Origin: Candidatus Bathyarchaeum sp.
GTDB lineage: Archaea; Thermoproteota; Bathyarchaeia; Bathyarchaeales; Bathyarchaeaceae
Assembly: GCA_003096255.1 (NCBI GenBank)
Contig: PIXS01000232.1
Span: 1-6,053, forward strand
Reading direction: 5' to 3'
DNA length: 6,053 nt
In this document: positions 1 to 5,612 of the stretch, one piece after another
How positions within the stretch are numbered: position 1 is the stretch's first letter
Layout of the letters: every line of letters begins with the position of its first letter
The notes under the pieces: model-generated
Database searches by the model: none
Told to the model about the DNA's origin: nothing
What the model saw: the letters and a program-made list of their open reading frames with translations, nothing else
Translations under genes and position numbers: made by a program

Positions 1-514
1 AGAACTTCAACAAGTAACGACAATAAAGTATGTTGCAAGAGCCCCTAGAGGCAAAGAAGTAGAGGACCTGACTTTCAAAGAGATCGAAAAAGCTCTGAAA
101 GAAAAAGTGCCACTTGAAAAGGTGAAAGGCAAGAGGAGAAAGGAGCAACCACAACTACAACCACAACCGCAACTGCAAAAAGCACCAAAACCGCAACAGC
201 CACAACAGAGACGAAAGAAACTGGTTCCCAAACAAATCGTTGAAAGCGCAAAAGAACTGAATGGAACATTGGAAGCAGTGCTCCTTAACAAAGACATGAA
301 GCAGGTGGAACGAATGCCCGTAAGAGAACTTGCAGCGAAACTTCAACAACTAACAGATATAGACACAGTGGTCTTTGACGGCGTCATAACCCAGAGACTC
401 GTAGACATTGCGGCAGAAAGAAACGTCAACTACTTAGTAGCTGCCCGAATTTCGAAAGCAATGAAGCAGCCCCTGAAAGTCAAATTGATGACTTTCGAAG
501 AAATCCTAGAATAA
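1..514 (+). CDS. dnaG: Archaeal DnaG-type (Toprim) protein, C-terminal part; 5' end outside window
   Basis: The frame is open from base 2 to a TAA at 512-514, giving about 170 C-terminal residues. Seen in the sequence: an opening VARAPRGKEVEDLT segment, a basic stretch, a 21-residue Gln/Pro-rich linker (bases 146-208), then a conserved end region containing DTVVFDGVITQRLVDIA and a Lys-rich closing segment. I recognise the first and last parts as archaeal DnaG. The Toprim catalytic core would be encoded left of the window. Known of the family: archaeal DnaG is mainly associated with the RNA exosome, where it aids binding of adenine-rich RNA, and primase activity has also been reported. The GTG at base 107 lies inside the reading frame and is not the true start. 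A hairpin plus T-run follows the stop, so this is probably the last gene of its transcript. Family assignment is fairly sure; which role it plays here is not shown. Confidence 0.88.
   Translation, partial: ELQQVTTIKYVARAPRGKEVEDLTFKEIEKALKEKVPLEKVKGKRRKEQPQLQPQPQLQKAPKPQQPQQRRKKLVPKQIVESAKELNGTLEAVLLNKDMKQVERMPVRELAAKLQQLTDIDTVVFDGVITQRLVDIAAERNVNYLVAARISKAMKQPLKVKLMTFEEILE
146..208 (+). repeat. Gln/Pro-rich low-complexity linker within dnaG
   Basis: Twenty-one codons are dominated by CAA/CAG (Gln) and CCA/CCG (Pro), with a few Leu, Lys and Ala. At DNA level this is a degenerate CAACCA-like hexamer repeat. It separates the upstream conserved DnaG segment from the C-terminal conserved segment and probably forms a flexible or polyproline-like tether. 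The low-complexity DNA could vary in length between strains by slippage; that is inference. Confidence 0.8.
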
Positions 515-542
515 CATACAAATTCGTAGTCAATAGACACGT

Positions 543-584
543 GGAGGCAAAGCTGCCTCCTCAAACAACTTTTTTATTATTTTG
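543..584 (+). terminator. Hairpin plus T-rich run after dnaG
   Basis: A perfect 7-bp inverted repeat, GGAGGCA (543-549) and TGCCTCC (554-560), has a 4-nt AAGC loop. About 9 nt later comes a T-rich run (570-584, starting with six Ts). It lies 28 nt past the dnaG stop. Archaeal RNA polymerase terminates mainly on T-runs, so the T-run may be the working part and the hairpin may protect the 3' end. Confidence 0.6.
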
Positions 585-674
585 TCCAGAAGCAGACGAC
601 AGTCTCCAATATGCTTTTAACGGTTCTAGCATGCATTACTTACACTGTGCCGTCATTGGAAGGATAGAACTCTT

Positions 675-1754
675 TTGAAGATTTACCGAATAGACCTCAA
701 GAAAGGCTTCGCCAAAGTTATGCCAGAGAGCCTAGATGATCTGTGGCACCTCTACAACATAATCCTCAAAAGGGATGAGGTCTACGCCCGCACCACCAGA
801 CAAGTTAAACCTGACGATCAGTATGCCCGACCAACAAAAGCAAAAAGGGTGCCCGTCAATTTGGGCGTGCAAGTTGAAAAGATGTATTGGGACAGGGTGC
901 TTAATCGCCTGAGAATTAATGGTATCATTATTGAAGCTCCAGAAAAGTTGAGCATAAAGGGTTCACGGCACACACTGGACATTACAGTCAACAAGCAGGT
1001 AAAAATTGTCAAGAAAAGATGGCAAAAACATGAACTAGACAGACTGAAGCGGGCAAGCAAAATCACGGCTGCGCCCCTCACCATAATCTCCATGGACGAC
1101 GAAGAGTACTGTGTGGCTGTTCTGCGCCAATATGGCATCGACGCTAAAACAGGGGAACGAATCAAGCTTCCAGGAAAATTTGAGGCAGAAAAACGGGTAA
1201 AAGCCAAACAACAGTTTTTTGCTGGTGCCCTCAAAGGTTTACGGGAAGCATGGGCGCCTCTTAACAGCCCTATAGTTATTCTTGGTCCAGGATTCATCAA
1301 AGACGATTTTGCCGAGTACCTTAGGAACAATGCCAGAGACGTTGCCGAATTGGTTGTTGGAGTGAAGGGAACAAACAGTGCAGGCTTGTCTGGAATACAG
1401 GAGTCCCTTCGTTCAGGTATCCTCTCTAACGTGCTGCAGAACATGAGGGTAGCTGACGAAATGAAGGCAATTGAGGAACTGTTGGCAAGGCTTGGAAGAG
1501 GCAAGAGTGACGTCACCTACGGAGTCACAGAAGTAGAGAAGGCAGTTAATTATGGTGCTGTTGAGAAGCTTCTGGTTGCAGACTCAAGCCTCAGGGAGAC
1601 CACAGATGAAAACAGAAGAATCCTAGAAAAAATCATGAAAAACGTTGAAGATGCACGAGGAGCCGTCATGGTAATCAGCACCGAGCATGAAGCAGGAACA
1701 AAACTGCTCTCCCTCGGAGGCGTCGCAGCCCTACTACGGTTCCCTCTACCTTAA
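675..1754 (+). CDS. pelA: Pelota / Dom34 ribosome-rescue protein
   Basis: A 359-residue protein, the usual length for archaeal Pelota. In eukaryotes and archaea Pelota enters the A site of stalled ribosomes and, with an ABCE1-type ATPase, splits them; it is paralogous to release factor aRF1. Seen: an N-terminal Sm-like domain (about 1-130) beginning KIYRIDLKKGFAKV, with TTR at 40-42; a central eRF1-like domain (about 135-265) with GPGF at 204-207 and no GGQ peptide-release motif; and a C-terminal domain (about 270-359) with VTYGVTEVEKAVNYGAVEKLLV. The start is TTG at 675. It aligns with the normal Pelota N-terminus and has a purine run GGAAGG at 658-663, 11 nt upstream. It is separated from dnaG by a terminator, so it probably has its own promoter, though I see no convincing TATA box (the best weak candidate is around 611-620). 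Identification is secure. Confidence 0.96.
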   Translation: MKIYRIDLKKGFAKVMPESLDDLWHLYNIILKRDEVYARTTRQVKPDDQYARPTKAKRVPVNLGVQVEKMYWDRVLNRLRINGIIIEAPEKLSIKGSRHTLDITVNKQVKIVKKRWQKHELDRLKRASKITAAPLTIISMDDEEYCVAVLRQYGIDAKTGERIKLPGKFEAEKRVKAKQQFFAGALKGLREAWAPLNSPIVILGPGFIKDDFAEYLRNNARDVAELVVGVKGTNSAGLSGIQESLRSGILSNVLQNMRVADEMKAIEELLARLGRGKSDVTYGVTEVEKAVNYGAVEKLLVADSSLRETTDENRRILEKIMKNVEDARGAVMVISTEHEAGTKLLSLGGVAALLRFPLP

Positions 1755-1779
1755 CCATGAATTCCTGTTAGTGCTGTAA

Positions 1780-1801
1780 AAAACAGAAAAAATACTGTTT
1801 T
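1780..1801 (+). terminator. Weak AT-rich hairpin after pelA
   Basis: AAAACAG (1780-1786) and CTGTTTT (1795-1801) form a perfect but AT-rich 7-bp stem with an 8-nt loop, starting 26 nt past the pelA stop. The right arm ends in four Ts. This could be a terminator, but the T-run is short and such stems arise easily by chance in AT-rich DNA. Confidence 0.3.
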
Positions 1802-1815
1802 CAACAATGTACCTC

Positions 1816-1831
1816 TATTAGGCTCCTAATA
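1816..1831. promoter_or_regulatory. Perfect short palindrome, possible operator
   Basis: TATTAGG and CCTAATA are perfect inverted 7-bp arms with a CT spacer. The site lies between pelA and the membrane-protein gene, about 65 bp upstream of that gene's putative TATA box. The symmetry would suit a dimeric winged-helix regulator. No second copy was noticed in the window, so the functional role is inference. Confidence 0.3.
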
Positions 1832-1896
1832 TGAACAGAAACAGAGACTGCAGAGAATGATATGTAATAATGTTTTTGATTTTGACTTCATAACTG

Positions 1897-1906
1897 TATT
1901 AAAAAG
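1897..1906 (+). promoter_or_regulatory. Putative TATA box of the membrane-protein gene
   Basis: TATTAAAAAG is centred about 26 nt upstream of the ATG at 1927. Archaeal transcription starts roughly 25-27 nt after the TATA centre, so the mRNA would begin at or next to the start codon, that is, be leaderless. There is no usable Shine-Dalgarno: the only purine run, GGAAG at 1920-1924, ends 2 nt before the ATG. Confidence 0.45.
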
Positions 1907-1926
1907 TATGTAACATATTGGAAGCT

Positions 1927-2397
1927 ATGTCTAGAAGCGAGTTTGAGAGTTCGACACCTTTGCGGGGGAAGTTCTGGTCTGTCTTTCTTGTATGGTGTGC
2001 AGTTCTGACAATTACTTTGATAACGTTGTTTCTGACAGCTCAGATTGTATTGCTCTCGATAGTTGGCGGAGTTTTCGTGTTTTCGTTCATACTTCCGTTA
2101 TTCTACGCAAACAGGCATATTCAAACAAAGTATCGCTTATCAGAAAACGTTAGGTTAACTACCAGAATTGTGGTAATGTTGACTGCAACTCTTTTGGCAC
2201 CTTTCATCGTATTATTCTCGTTACTGTACATCACTTTGATTACAGAGGGACATGCTACAACCTTCTATCTAGGACCTGCGGAAAGCAACCTTATCATGAA
2301 TGGAATAGCTCCCATTGTTGGAGCTTGTGTTGGCTATTTCATAGTCAAAAAAAACACAGCAAATACCGACCCCTTGATGGTTCAAAACTTTCAGTGA
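1927..2397 (+). CDS. Unrecognised protein with four predicted membrane segments
   Basis: I do not recognise a family. From the ATG at 1927 it is 156 residues; a TTG at 1918 would add three. Hydrophobic stretches suggest membrane helices at about 16-37, 39-60, 81-104 and 121-140. Charges fit an N-in/C-in topology. Basic residues (R13, K15) precede helix 1, the loop between helices 2 and 3 is rich in Arg/Lys, and Lys-Lys follows helix 4. The loop between helices 3 and 4 (about 106-122) has no Lys or Arg and would face outside. No catalytic or metal-binding motif is apparent. It sits alone between pelA (same strand, 172 nt upstream) and the convergent rpoK, with its own putative TATA box, so the context gives no functional clue. 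The ORF looks real because of the long coherent hydrophobic pattern and promoter placement. It is probably a lineage-restricted hypothetical gene. Confidence 0.72.
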   Translation: MSRSEFESSTPLRGKFWSVFLVWCAVLTITLITLFLTAQIVLLSIVGGVFVFSFILPLFYANRHIQTKYRLSENVRLTTRIVVMLTATLLAPFIVLFSLLYITLITEGHATTFYLGPAESNLIMNGIAPIVGACVGYFIVKKNTANTDPLMVQNFQ

Positions 2398-2500
2398 AGA
2401 AAAAGAAAGCGATTAATGAAAACTAAACATAACTCAAACCACAAACCCAAACTCTTCTTCATTATTTCTCGGAGTTCTAGGTTGCCGTACAGGATGAACT

Positions 2501-2515
2501 GAAACAAAAAGAAAG
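2501..2515 (-). terminator. Possible T-rich termination site after rpoK
   Basis: On the minus strand this reads as a T-rich stretch (CTTTCTTTTTGTTTC) beginning 24 nt past the rpoK stop. Archaeal termination needs little more than oligo-T, so this is a plausible end for the thermosome-rpoK transcript. The rest of 2398-2539, between two convergent stops, shows no gene. Confidence 0.35.
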
Positions 2516-2539
2516 TACCACTGAAAAATTGGGCACTGT

Positions 2540-2803
2540 TTAGGCTGGTGTTAGCCATTTGAGGGGGATGTCTTGGTAGGAGCCGTTTGGCAGTGTTCTT
2601 CTGACAGTGAGAGGCAGTATGTTTGAGGTCAGTTCCATGAGGGCTATGTCGATGGGACCTGCGCGACCTTCTGGAACCTCGATAAGGATTGGGGCGCCCA
2701 TTGCAATTTGGAGTGCTCTGGCTCCCACTATCCGAGCCCGCTCGAAACGGGTCAGTTTTTTGGGTCCGATGTTTACTTCGTTCTCAGGTGTTGTTATTTT
2801 CAG
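2540..2803 (-). CDS. rpoK: DNA-directed RNA polymerase subunit K (Rpb6/omega homologue), non-canonical start
   Basis: RpoK is the archaeal counterpart of eukaryotic Rpb6 and bacterial omega and helps assemble and stabilise RNA polymerase. The hallmark is seen here: [18 protein letters not shown] followed by [14 protein letters not shown], then [16 protein letters not shown] and a C-terminal IPLKWL. The first GTG in frame (2728) lies inside this motif and would delete LTRFERARI. The frame is open upstream to a TGA at 2818-2816, yet the interval contains no ATG, GTG or TTG. The best start is CTG at 2803-2801, 4 nt after AGGAG (2812-2808), giving 87 residues. ATA at 2797 (10 nt after the AGGAG) and CTG at 2755 are alternatives. 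The gene begins 7 nt after the thermosome stop, and the AGGAG overlaps that TAG, which suggests one transcript and translational coupling. Family identity is secure; the exact start is inference. Confidence 0.9.
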   Translation of the reverse strand: MKITTPENEVNIGPKKLTRFERARIVGARALQIAMGAPILIEVPEGRAGPIDIALMELTSNILPLTVRRTLPNGSYQDIPLKWLTPA

Positions 2804-2810
2804 AGCGCTC

Positions 2811-4481
2811 CTACATCATACCTGGAGGCATTCCGCCCATGCCGCCCATTCCACCCATTCCGCCCATGCCACCGCCTGGGGGACCTGGTGGAGCTTTCAT
2901 CTTTCCTGAAGCTATAACATCATCGATTTTTAAGATTAGCGTTGCTGCTTCTGAACAGGATTTGATTATTTGCTTTTTGACGGATATAGGCTCGAATACG
3001 CCAGCTTTTTGCATGTCGCCAACGCCGCCTATGTCAACGTCTACTCCTGCCCATGTTGTTCCTTTCTCGTGTTTTGCTCTTAGTTCAGACAGGATGTCAA
3101 TGGGGTCGAGTCCCGCGTTCTCAGCTAGGGTTGTGGGTATTACTTCAAGGGCTTCAGCGAACTGCATAACCGCGAGTTGTTCTCGTCCAGGAAGTGTCTC
3201 GGCGTACTCTTTGAGTACTTTGGAGACTTCCATTTCAGGTGCACCGCCTCCAGCCAGCATTTTGGGTTCTTCGATTAGGTCAGCTACAACACAGAGGGCA
3301 TCATGAAGTGAACGGTCTGCTTCGTCAACTATTCTTTCAGTTCCTCCCCGTATTAGGATTGTGACAGCCAAGGGGGTTTTGCATCCTTCTATGAAGGTCA
3401 TCTTGTCATCGCCGATTTTCCGCTCTTCTACAATCTGGGCGAAGCCAAGGTCTTTCTTGCTTAAGTCGTTTAGGTTTGTTACAACTTTTGCTCCTGTTGC
3501 TTTGGATAATGCTTCCATGTCCGATTTCTTAACTCGACGAACAGCCAAGATACCTTGTCTGGCAAGGAAGTGCTGAGCCAAGTCGTCGATGCCTTTCTGG
3601 CAGAGAATAACATTGGCGCCTTGGGCGACAAGCTTCTCTACCATGTCTTTGATCATTGTCTCTTCCTGTTTAAGGAAAGCATCCATCTGCTCTGGGCTTT
3701 CTATGTTAATTTTTGCGTCAAACTCAGTTTTCTCTATCTCAAGGGCAGTGTCAATCAAAGCAATTTTGGCTTTCTCTACCCTCTTGGGCATACCAGAGTG
3801 AACAGCTTCCTTGTCAAGAACTATACCGTTGATGAGTTTAGTGTTAGTTAAAGACTCGCCAGGCTTCTTCTCCACTTTAATGTTACCGATATCTACTTTG
3901 TAGCCGTCGCCACTCTTCACGGCAACCTGCAAAACTGCGTCAGCAGCAATGTCGCCAAGATAGTCCCTGCTTCCTGACACAAGCTTGCTAGCCATCGAAG
4001 TCATGGCAGCTTTCTTTAGCATCTTCTTGTCAGTGGGACTGATTTTAATTGCAATTTTCTCCAAAGTTTCAAGAGCTTTCTCAGCAGCTTTTCTGTATCC
4101 GTCGATGATGACTGTTGGATGAACATTCTTTTCTATGAGAATTTCAGCTTTTGCAAGCAGTTCTCCAGCGGTTATCACAGAAGTTGTGGTTCCGTCTCCA
4201 ACCTCATCGTCCTGAGTTTTGGCAACTTCCACCATCATCTTTGCAGCAGGGTGCTGAATATCCATTTCGTCCAAAACTGTGCGCTCGTCACTGGTTATAG
4301 TTACGTCTCCGAAACTATCTACCAGCATCTTGTCCATTCCTCTTGGTCCAAGAGCACTTTTAACTGATTCAGCAACAATCTGTGCAGCCATAATGTTGGC
4401 GTGCTGGGCTTCCTGCCCTCGTGATCGTGATGCTCCTTCACGTAATATCAAAACTGGTGTTCCAGCTAATCCAGAAGACAA
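2811..4481 (-). CDS. ths: Thermosome subunit (group II chaperonin)
   Basis: A 556-residue group II (CCT/TRiC-like) chaperonin subunit. It forms a double-ring cytosolic cage that folds proteins using ATP and a built-in lid, without a GroES partner. Seen: N-terminal [22 protein letters not shown] (44-55) and DEVGDGTTT (92-100), which bind nucleotide; the apical domain roughly 210-370; Asp386 in [13 protein letters not shown], aligned by me with the catalytic Asp of the family; GGGAPE at 411-416; and a C-terminal Gly-Gly-Met repeat tail. The start is TTG at 4481. It matches the expected N-terminus and follows AAGGAG (4496-4491) by 9 nt. An out-of-frame ATG lies between them at 4488. A clear TATA box sits at 4528-4537. 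Only one chaperonin gene is visible here; whether the ring is homo- or hetero-oligomeric cannot be told. rpoK follows directly. Confidence 0.98.
   Translation of the reverse strand: MSSGLAGTPVLILREGASRSRGQEAQHANIMAAQIVAESVKSALGPRGMDKMLVDSFGDVTITSDERTVLDEMDIQHPAAKMMVEVAKTQDDEVGDGTTTSVITAGELLAKAEILIEKNVHPTVIIDGYRKAAEKALETLEKIAIKISPTDKKMLKKAAMTSMASKLVSGSRDYLGDIAADAVLQVAVKSGDGYKVDIGNIKVEKKPGESLTNTKLINGIVLDKEAVHSGMPKRVEKAKIALIDTALEIEKTEFDAKINIESPEQMDAFLKQEETMIKDMVEKLVAQGANVILCQKGIDDLAQHFLARQGILAVRRVKKSDMEALSKATGAKVVTNLNDLSKKDLGFAQIVEERKIGDDKMTFIEGCKTPLAVTILIRGGTERIVDEADRSLHDALCVVADLIEEPKMLAGGGAPEMEVSKVLKEYAETLPGREQLAVMQFAEALEVIPTTLAENAGLDPIDILSELRAKHEKGTTWAGVDVDIGGVGDMQKAGVFEPISVKKQIIKSCSEAATLILKIDDVIASGKMKAPPGPPGGGMGGMGGMGGMGGMPPGMM
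2829..2873 (-). repeat. Gly-Gly-Met tandem repeat tail of the thermosome
   Basis: Five consecutive 9-bp units encode Gly-Gly-Met just before the final PPGMM. The Gly codons vary between copies (GGC, GGA, GGT), so the peptide repeat is kept more strictly than the DNA. Flexible Gly/Met-rich tails are known in many thermosomes and in GroEL, where they project into the central cavity. Confidence 0.9.
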
Positions 4482-4490
4482 ACAACATTT

Positions 4491-4496
4491 CTCCTT
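4491..4496 (-). promoter_or_regulatory. Shine-Dalgarno that decides the TTG start of the thermosome
   Basis: AAGGAG on the minus strand lies 9 nt before TTG at 4481 but only 2 nt before the out-of-frame ATG at 4488. The spacing and the conserved protein N-terminus favour TTG. Confidence 0.75.
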
Positions 4497-4527
4497 AATT
4501 TGTTTCGGAACACTAAAAAATGGCTAA

Positions 4528-4537
4528 GTTTATAAAG
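4528..4537 (-). promoter_or_regulatory. TATA box of the thermosome-rpoK unit
   Basis: CTTTATAAAC on the minus strand is close to the archaeal TATA consensus and is preceded by a purine-rich GAGAAAT that could serve as the TFB-recognition element. It predicts a transcription start near 4506 and a leader of about 25 nt containing the AAGGAG. No heat-shock regulator site could be recognised with confidence. Confidence 0.8.
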
Positions 4538-4555
4538 ATTTCTCTGAATTGCGCC

Positions 4556-4617
4556 AAAAAAAGAAGTTTTTCACTAAACAACGAAAGGAACTGCTGCCAC
4601 GACTGTTTCATAAAAAA
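4556..4617 (-). terminator. Oligo-T runs after the histone gene
   Basis: On the minus strand two T-runs follow the histone stop: six Ts (4617-4612) and seven Ts (4562-4556). In archaea such runs are enough for termination. They lie upstream of the thermosome TATA box, so the histone and the thermosome are probably separate transcripts. I see no gene in 4482-4629. Confidence 0.45.
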
Positions 4618-4629
4618 GAAATAGAACCG

Positions 4630-4851
4630 CTATTTGTCCAACACTTTTCTTGCGGCTATCTCTATATCTTCCGCCTTAACGGTTTTTCTTCCAGCATGCA
4701 TTGCATAGTCGATAGCTTCTTTAGCGATTTTAATTCCAACATCGTCTAGTTCCTTTGCAAGTGCTTTCGCAGCTGCCTCGCTTACTCTGCCCGCTCCCGC
4801 CTTCTTGCATATTCTGTGCATCGGAGCGATAGATAATTCGGGATTTCTCAT
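4630..4851 (-). CDS. Archaeal histone (HMfB-like)
   Basis: A 73-residue single histone-fold protein, close to the usual 66-70 residues of archaeal histones. These form dimers and extended hypernucleosomes that wrap DNA. Seen: SIAPMHRICKKAGAGRVS (7-24), matching the family's PIAPIGRI...GAERVS start with the DNA-contacting Arg in the first loop; a long central helix (about 26-50); and HAGRKTVKAEDIEIAARKV (52-70), the highly conserved second loop and final helix. Only three to four residues precede the fold, and there is no long basic tail of the eukaryotic type. The start is ATG at 4851 with AAGGGG (4863-4858) 6 nt upstream. Its own TATA box is at 4888-4900. The divergent neighbour is a GNAT acetyltransferase. 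Confidence 0.97.
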   Translation of the reverse strand: MRNPELSIAPMHRICKKAGAGRVSEAAAKALAKELDDVGIKIAKEAIDYAMHAGRKTVKAEDIEIAARKVLDK

Positions 4852-4887
4852 AACATACCCCTTCGCAGCGTCTTTTTTATTTCAGGA

Positions 4888-4900
4888 CGTATTTAAGTTT
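4888..4900 (-). promoter_or_regulatory. TATA box of the histone gene
   Basis: AAACTTAAATACG on the minus strand is a reasonable archaeal TATA element. It is centred so that transcription would start near 4867, leaving a leader of about 16 nt that contains the AAGGGG ribosome-binding site. Confidence 0.6.
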
Positions 4901-4980
4901 TTCATCTGTTTCTGAGCCTTTACTGTTCTTCTTTTCCCGTTTAAGCCCCTATTTTCTGTTTGCCACGAATCTGGACAAGG

Positions 4981-5000
4981 ATATGTAAGGTTAATTACAG
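4981..5000 (+). promoter_or_regulatory. Possible promoter region of the GNAT gene
   Basis: An AT-rich stretch (ATATGTAAGGTTAATTACAG) about 50-70 nt before the GTG start includes TTAATTAC as a weak TATA candidate. Together with the histone TATA box it would make 4852-5051 a divergent promoter region. The match is poor. I see nothing else in this roughly 200-nt gap. Confidence 0.25.
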
Positions 5001-5051
5001 AGTTTCTGATGTATTTGTTAATGAAGCAGCTAACCAACTGGGGTCCTGATT

Positions 5052-5591
5052 GTGACGCTGAATGAAGGAGATTTTGACCCGAAAAAGTACGAAAAAGTGG
5101 TTAAGCTGCGGGATGGAAGAACTGCCCTTCTTAGACTTATAAGGCCAGAGGACGAACCGCTGTGGCTTGAGATGTTCCAGAACTTTTCAGAAGAGTCGGT
5201 GCGCTACAGGTTTTTCTACATGATAAAGGATACGCCCCACAAGGTTCGGGCACGATACTGTGACATCGACTACGCCAAAGAAATAGGCATCGTAGCAGAA
5301 CTAGAAGAGGAAGGACGAAAGAAAATCTTGGGTGTTGTACGACTAGAAATTGAAGCTGAAAGAAAAGAGGGAGAAATGGCATTCATAGTGGCTGATCCTT
5401 GGCAGGGACTAGGCTTGGGGTCACAGATGGTTGATCACATGATTGAAATCTGCAGAATGAGAGGCTTAGAAACAGTTTACGCCCTAACCTTACCAAACAA
5501 TCACAAAGCAATCAGGCTTCTGAAAAAAAGAGGATTCACGATACAATACAGAACAGACGAAGCAAAAGCCACCCTTAACCTCAAGAACTAA
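5052..5591 (+). CDS. GNAT-family N-acetyltransferase, Pat/PatZ C-terminal-domain-like
   Basis: A 179-residue stand-alone GNAT domain that would transfer an acetyl group from acetyl-CoA to an amine. The N-terminal pattern VVKLRDGRTALLRLIRPEDEP (17-36) and ESVRYRFF (48-55), then YAKEIGIVAELEEEG, resemble the acetyltransferase domain at the end of bacterial PatZ-type protein lysine acetyltransferases. The acetyl-CoA pyrophosphate loop is seen as QGLGLG (118-123), preceded by ADPW. The later part, LPNNHKAIRLLKKRGF (147-162), is the usual GNAT strand-helix before the final strand. It lacks the ADP-forming acyl-CoA synthetase domains of PatZ. The start is GTG at 5052, the only common start codon after the in-frame stop at 5031-5033 that keeps the N-terminal motif, with a weak GGGG at 5040-5043. 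It is divergent from the histone gene and convergent with the macrodomain gene. The substrate is unknown; a protein lysine is possible, a small molecule is not excluded. Confidence 0.88.
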   Translation: MTLNEGDFDPKKYEKVVKLRDGRTALLRLIRPEDEPLWLEMFQNFSEESVRYRFFYMIKDTPHKVRARYCDIDYAKEIGIVAELEEEGRKKILGVVRLEIEAERKEGEMAFIVADPWQGLGLGSQMVDHMIEICRMRGLETVYALTLPNNHKAIRLLKKRGFTIQYRTDEAKATLNLKN

Positions 5592-5612
5592 CAAAAACCA
5601 TTGATATTCACT

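Noticed and set aside
146..208. CRISPR-like or mobile repeat
   Set aside because: The repeat is in frame inside dnaG, has no spacers and reads as a Gln/Pro linker.
7..349. Minus-strand frames rich in Cys/Gly/Val opposite the dnaG linker
   Set aside because: They are low-complexity antisense of the CAA/CCA repeat, not a metal-binding protein.
568..584. TTTTTTATTATTTT as a pelA TATA box
   Set aside because: It fits better as the T-run of the dnaG terminator and would imply a leader of about 75 nt; no clear support.
818..1516. 232-codon open frame on the minus strand
   Set aside because: It lies wholly antisense to pelA, whose protein is clearly conserved. The translation is Ser/Leu-rich with no domain pattern.
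2540..2728. rpoK starting at the GTG at 2728 (62 residues)
   Set aside because: This start cuts the conserved [15 protein letters not shown] block; the matching upstream residues are present in the same frame.
2607..3306. Plus-strand open frames of 100 and 205 codons opposite rpoK and the thermosome, one with a Pro/Ile/Met repeat
   Set aside because: The repeat is simply the antisense of the Gly-Gly-Met tail. The minus-strand proteins are unambiguous.
3361..4527. Several 70-98-codon plus-strand open frames
   Set aside because: All are shadows of the thermosome coding sequence, with no recognisable protein features.
5006..5050. Possible C/D box guide RNA (CTGATG ... CTGA)
   Set aside because: The C box is incomplete, there is no good D'/C' pair, and the spacing is shorter than typical archaeal C/D RNAs.
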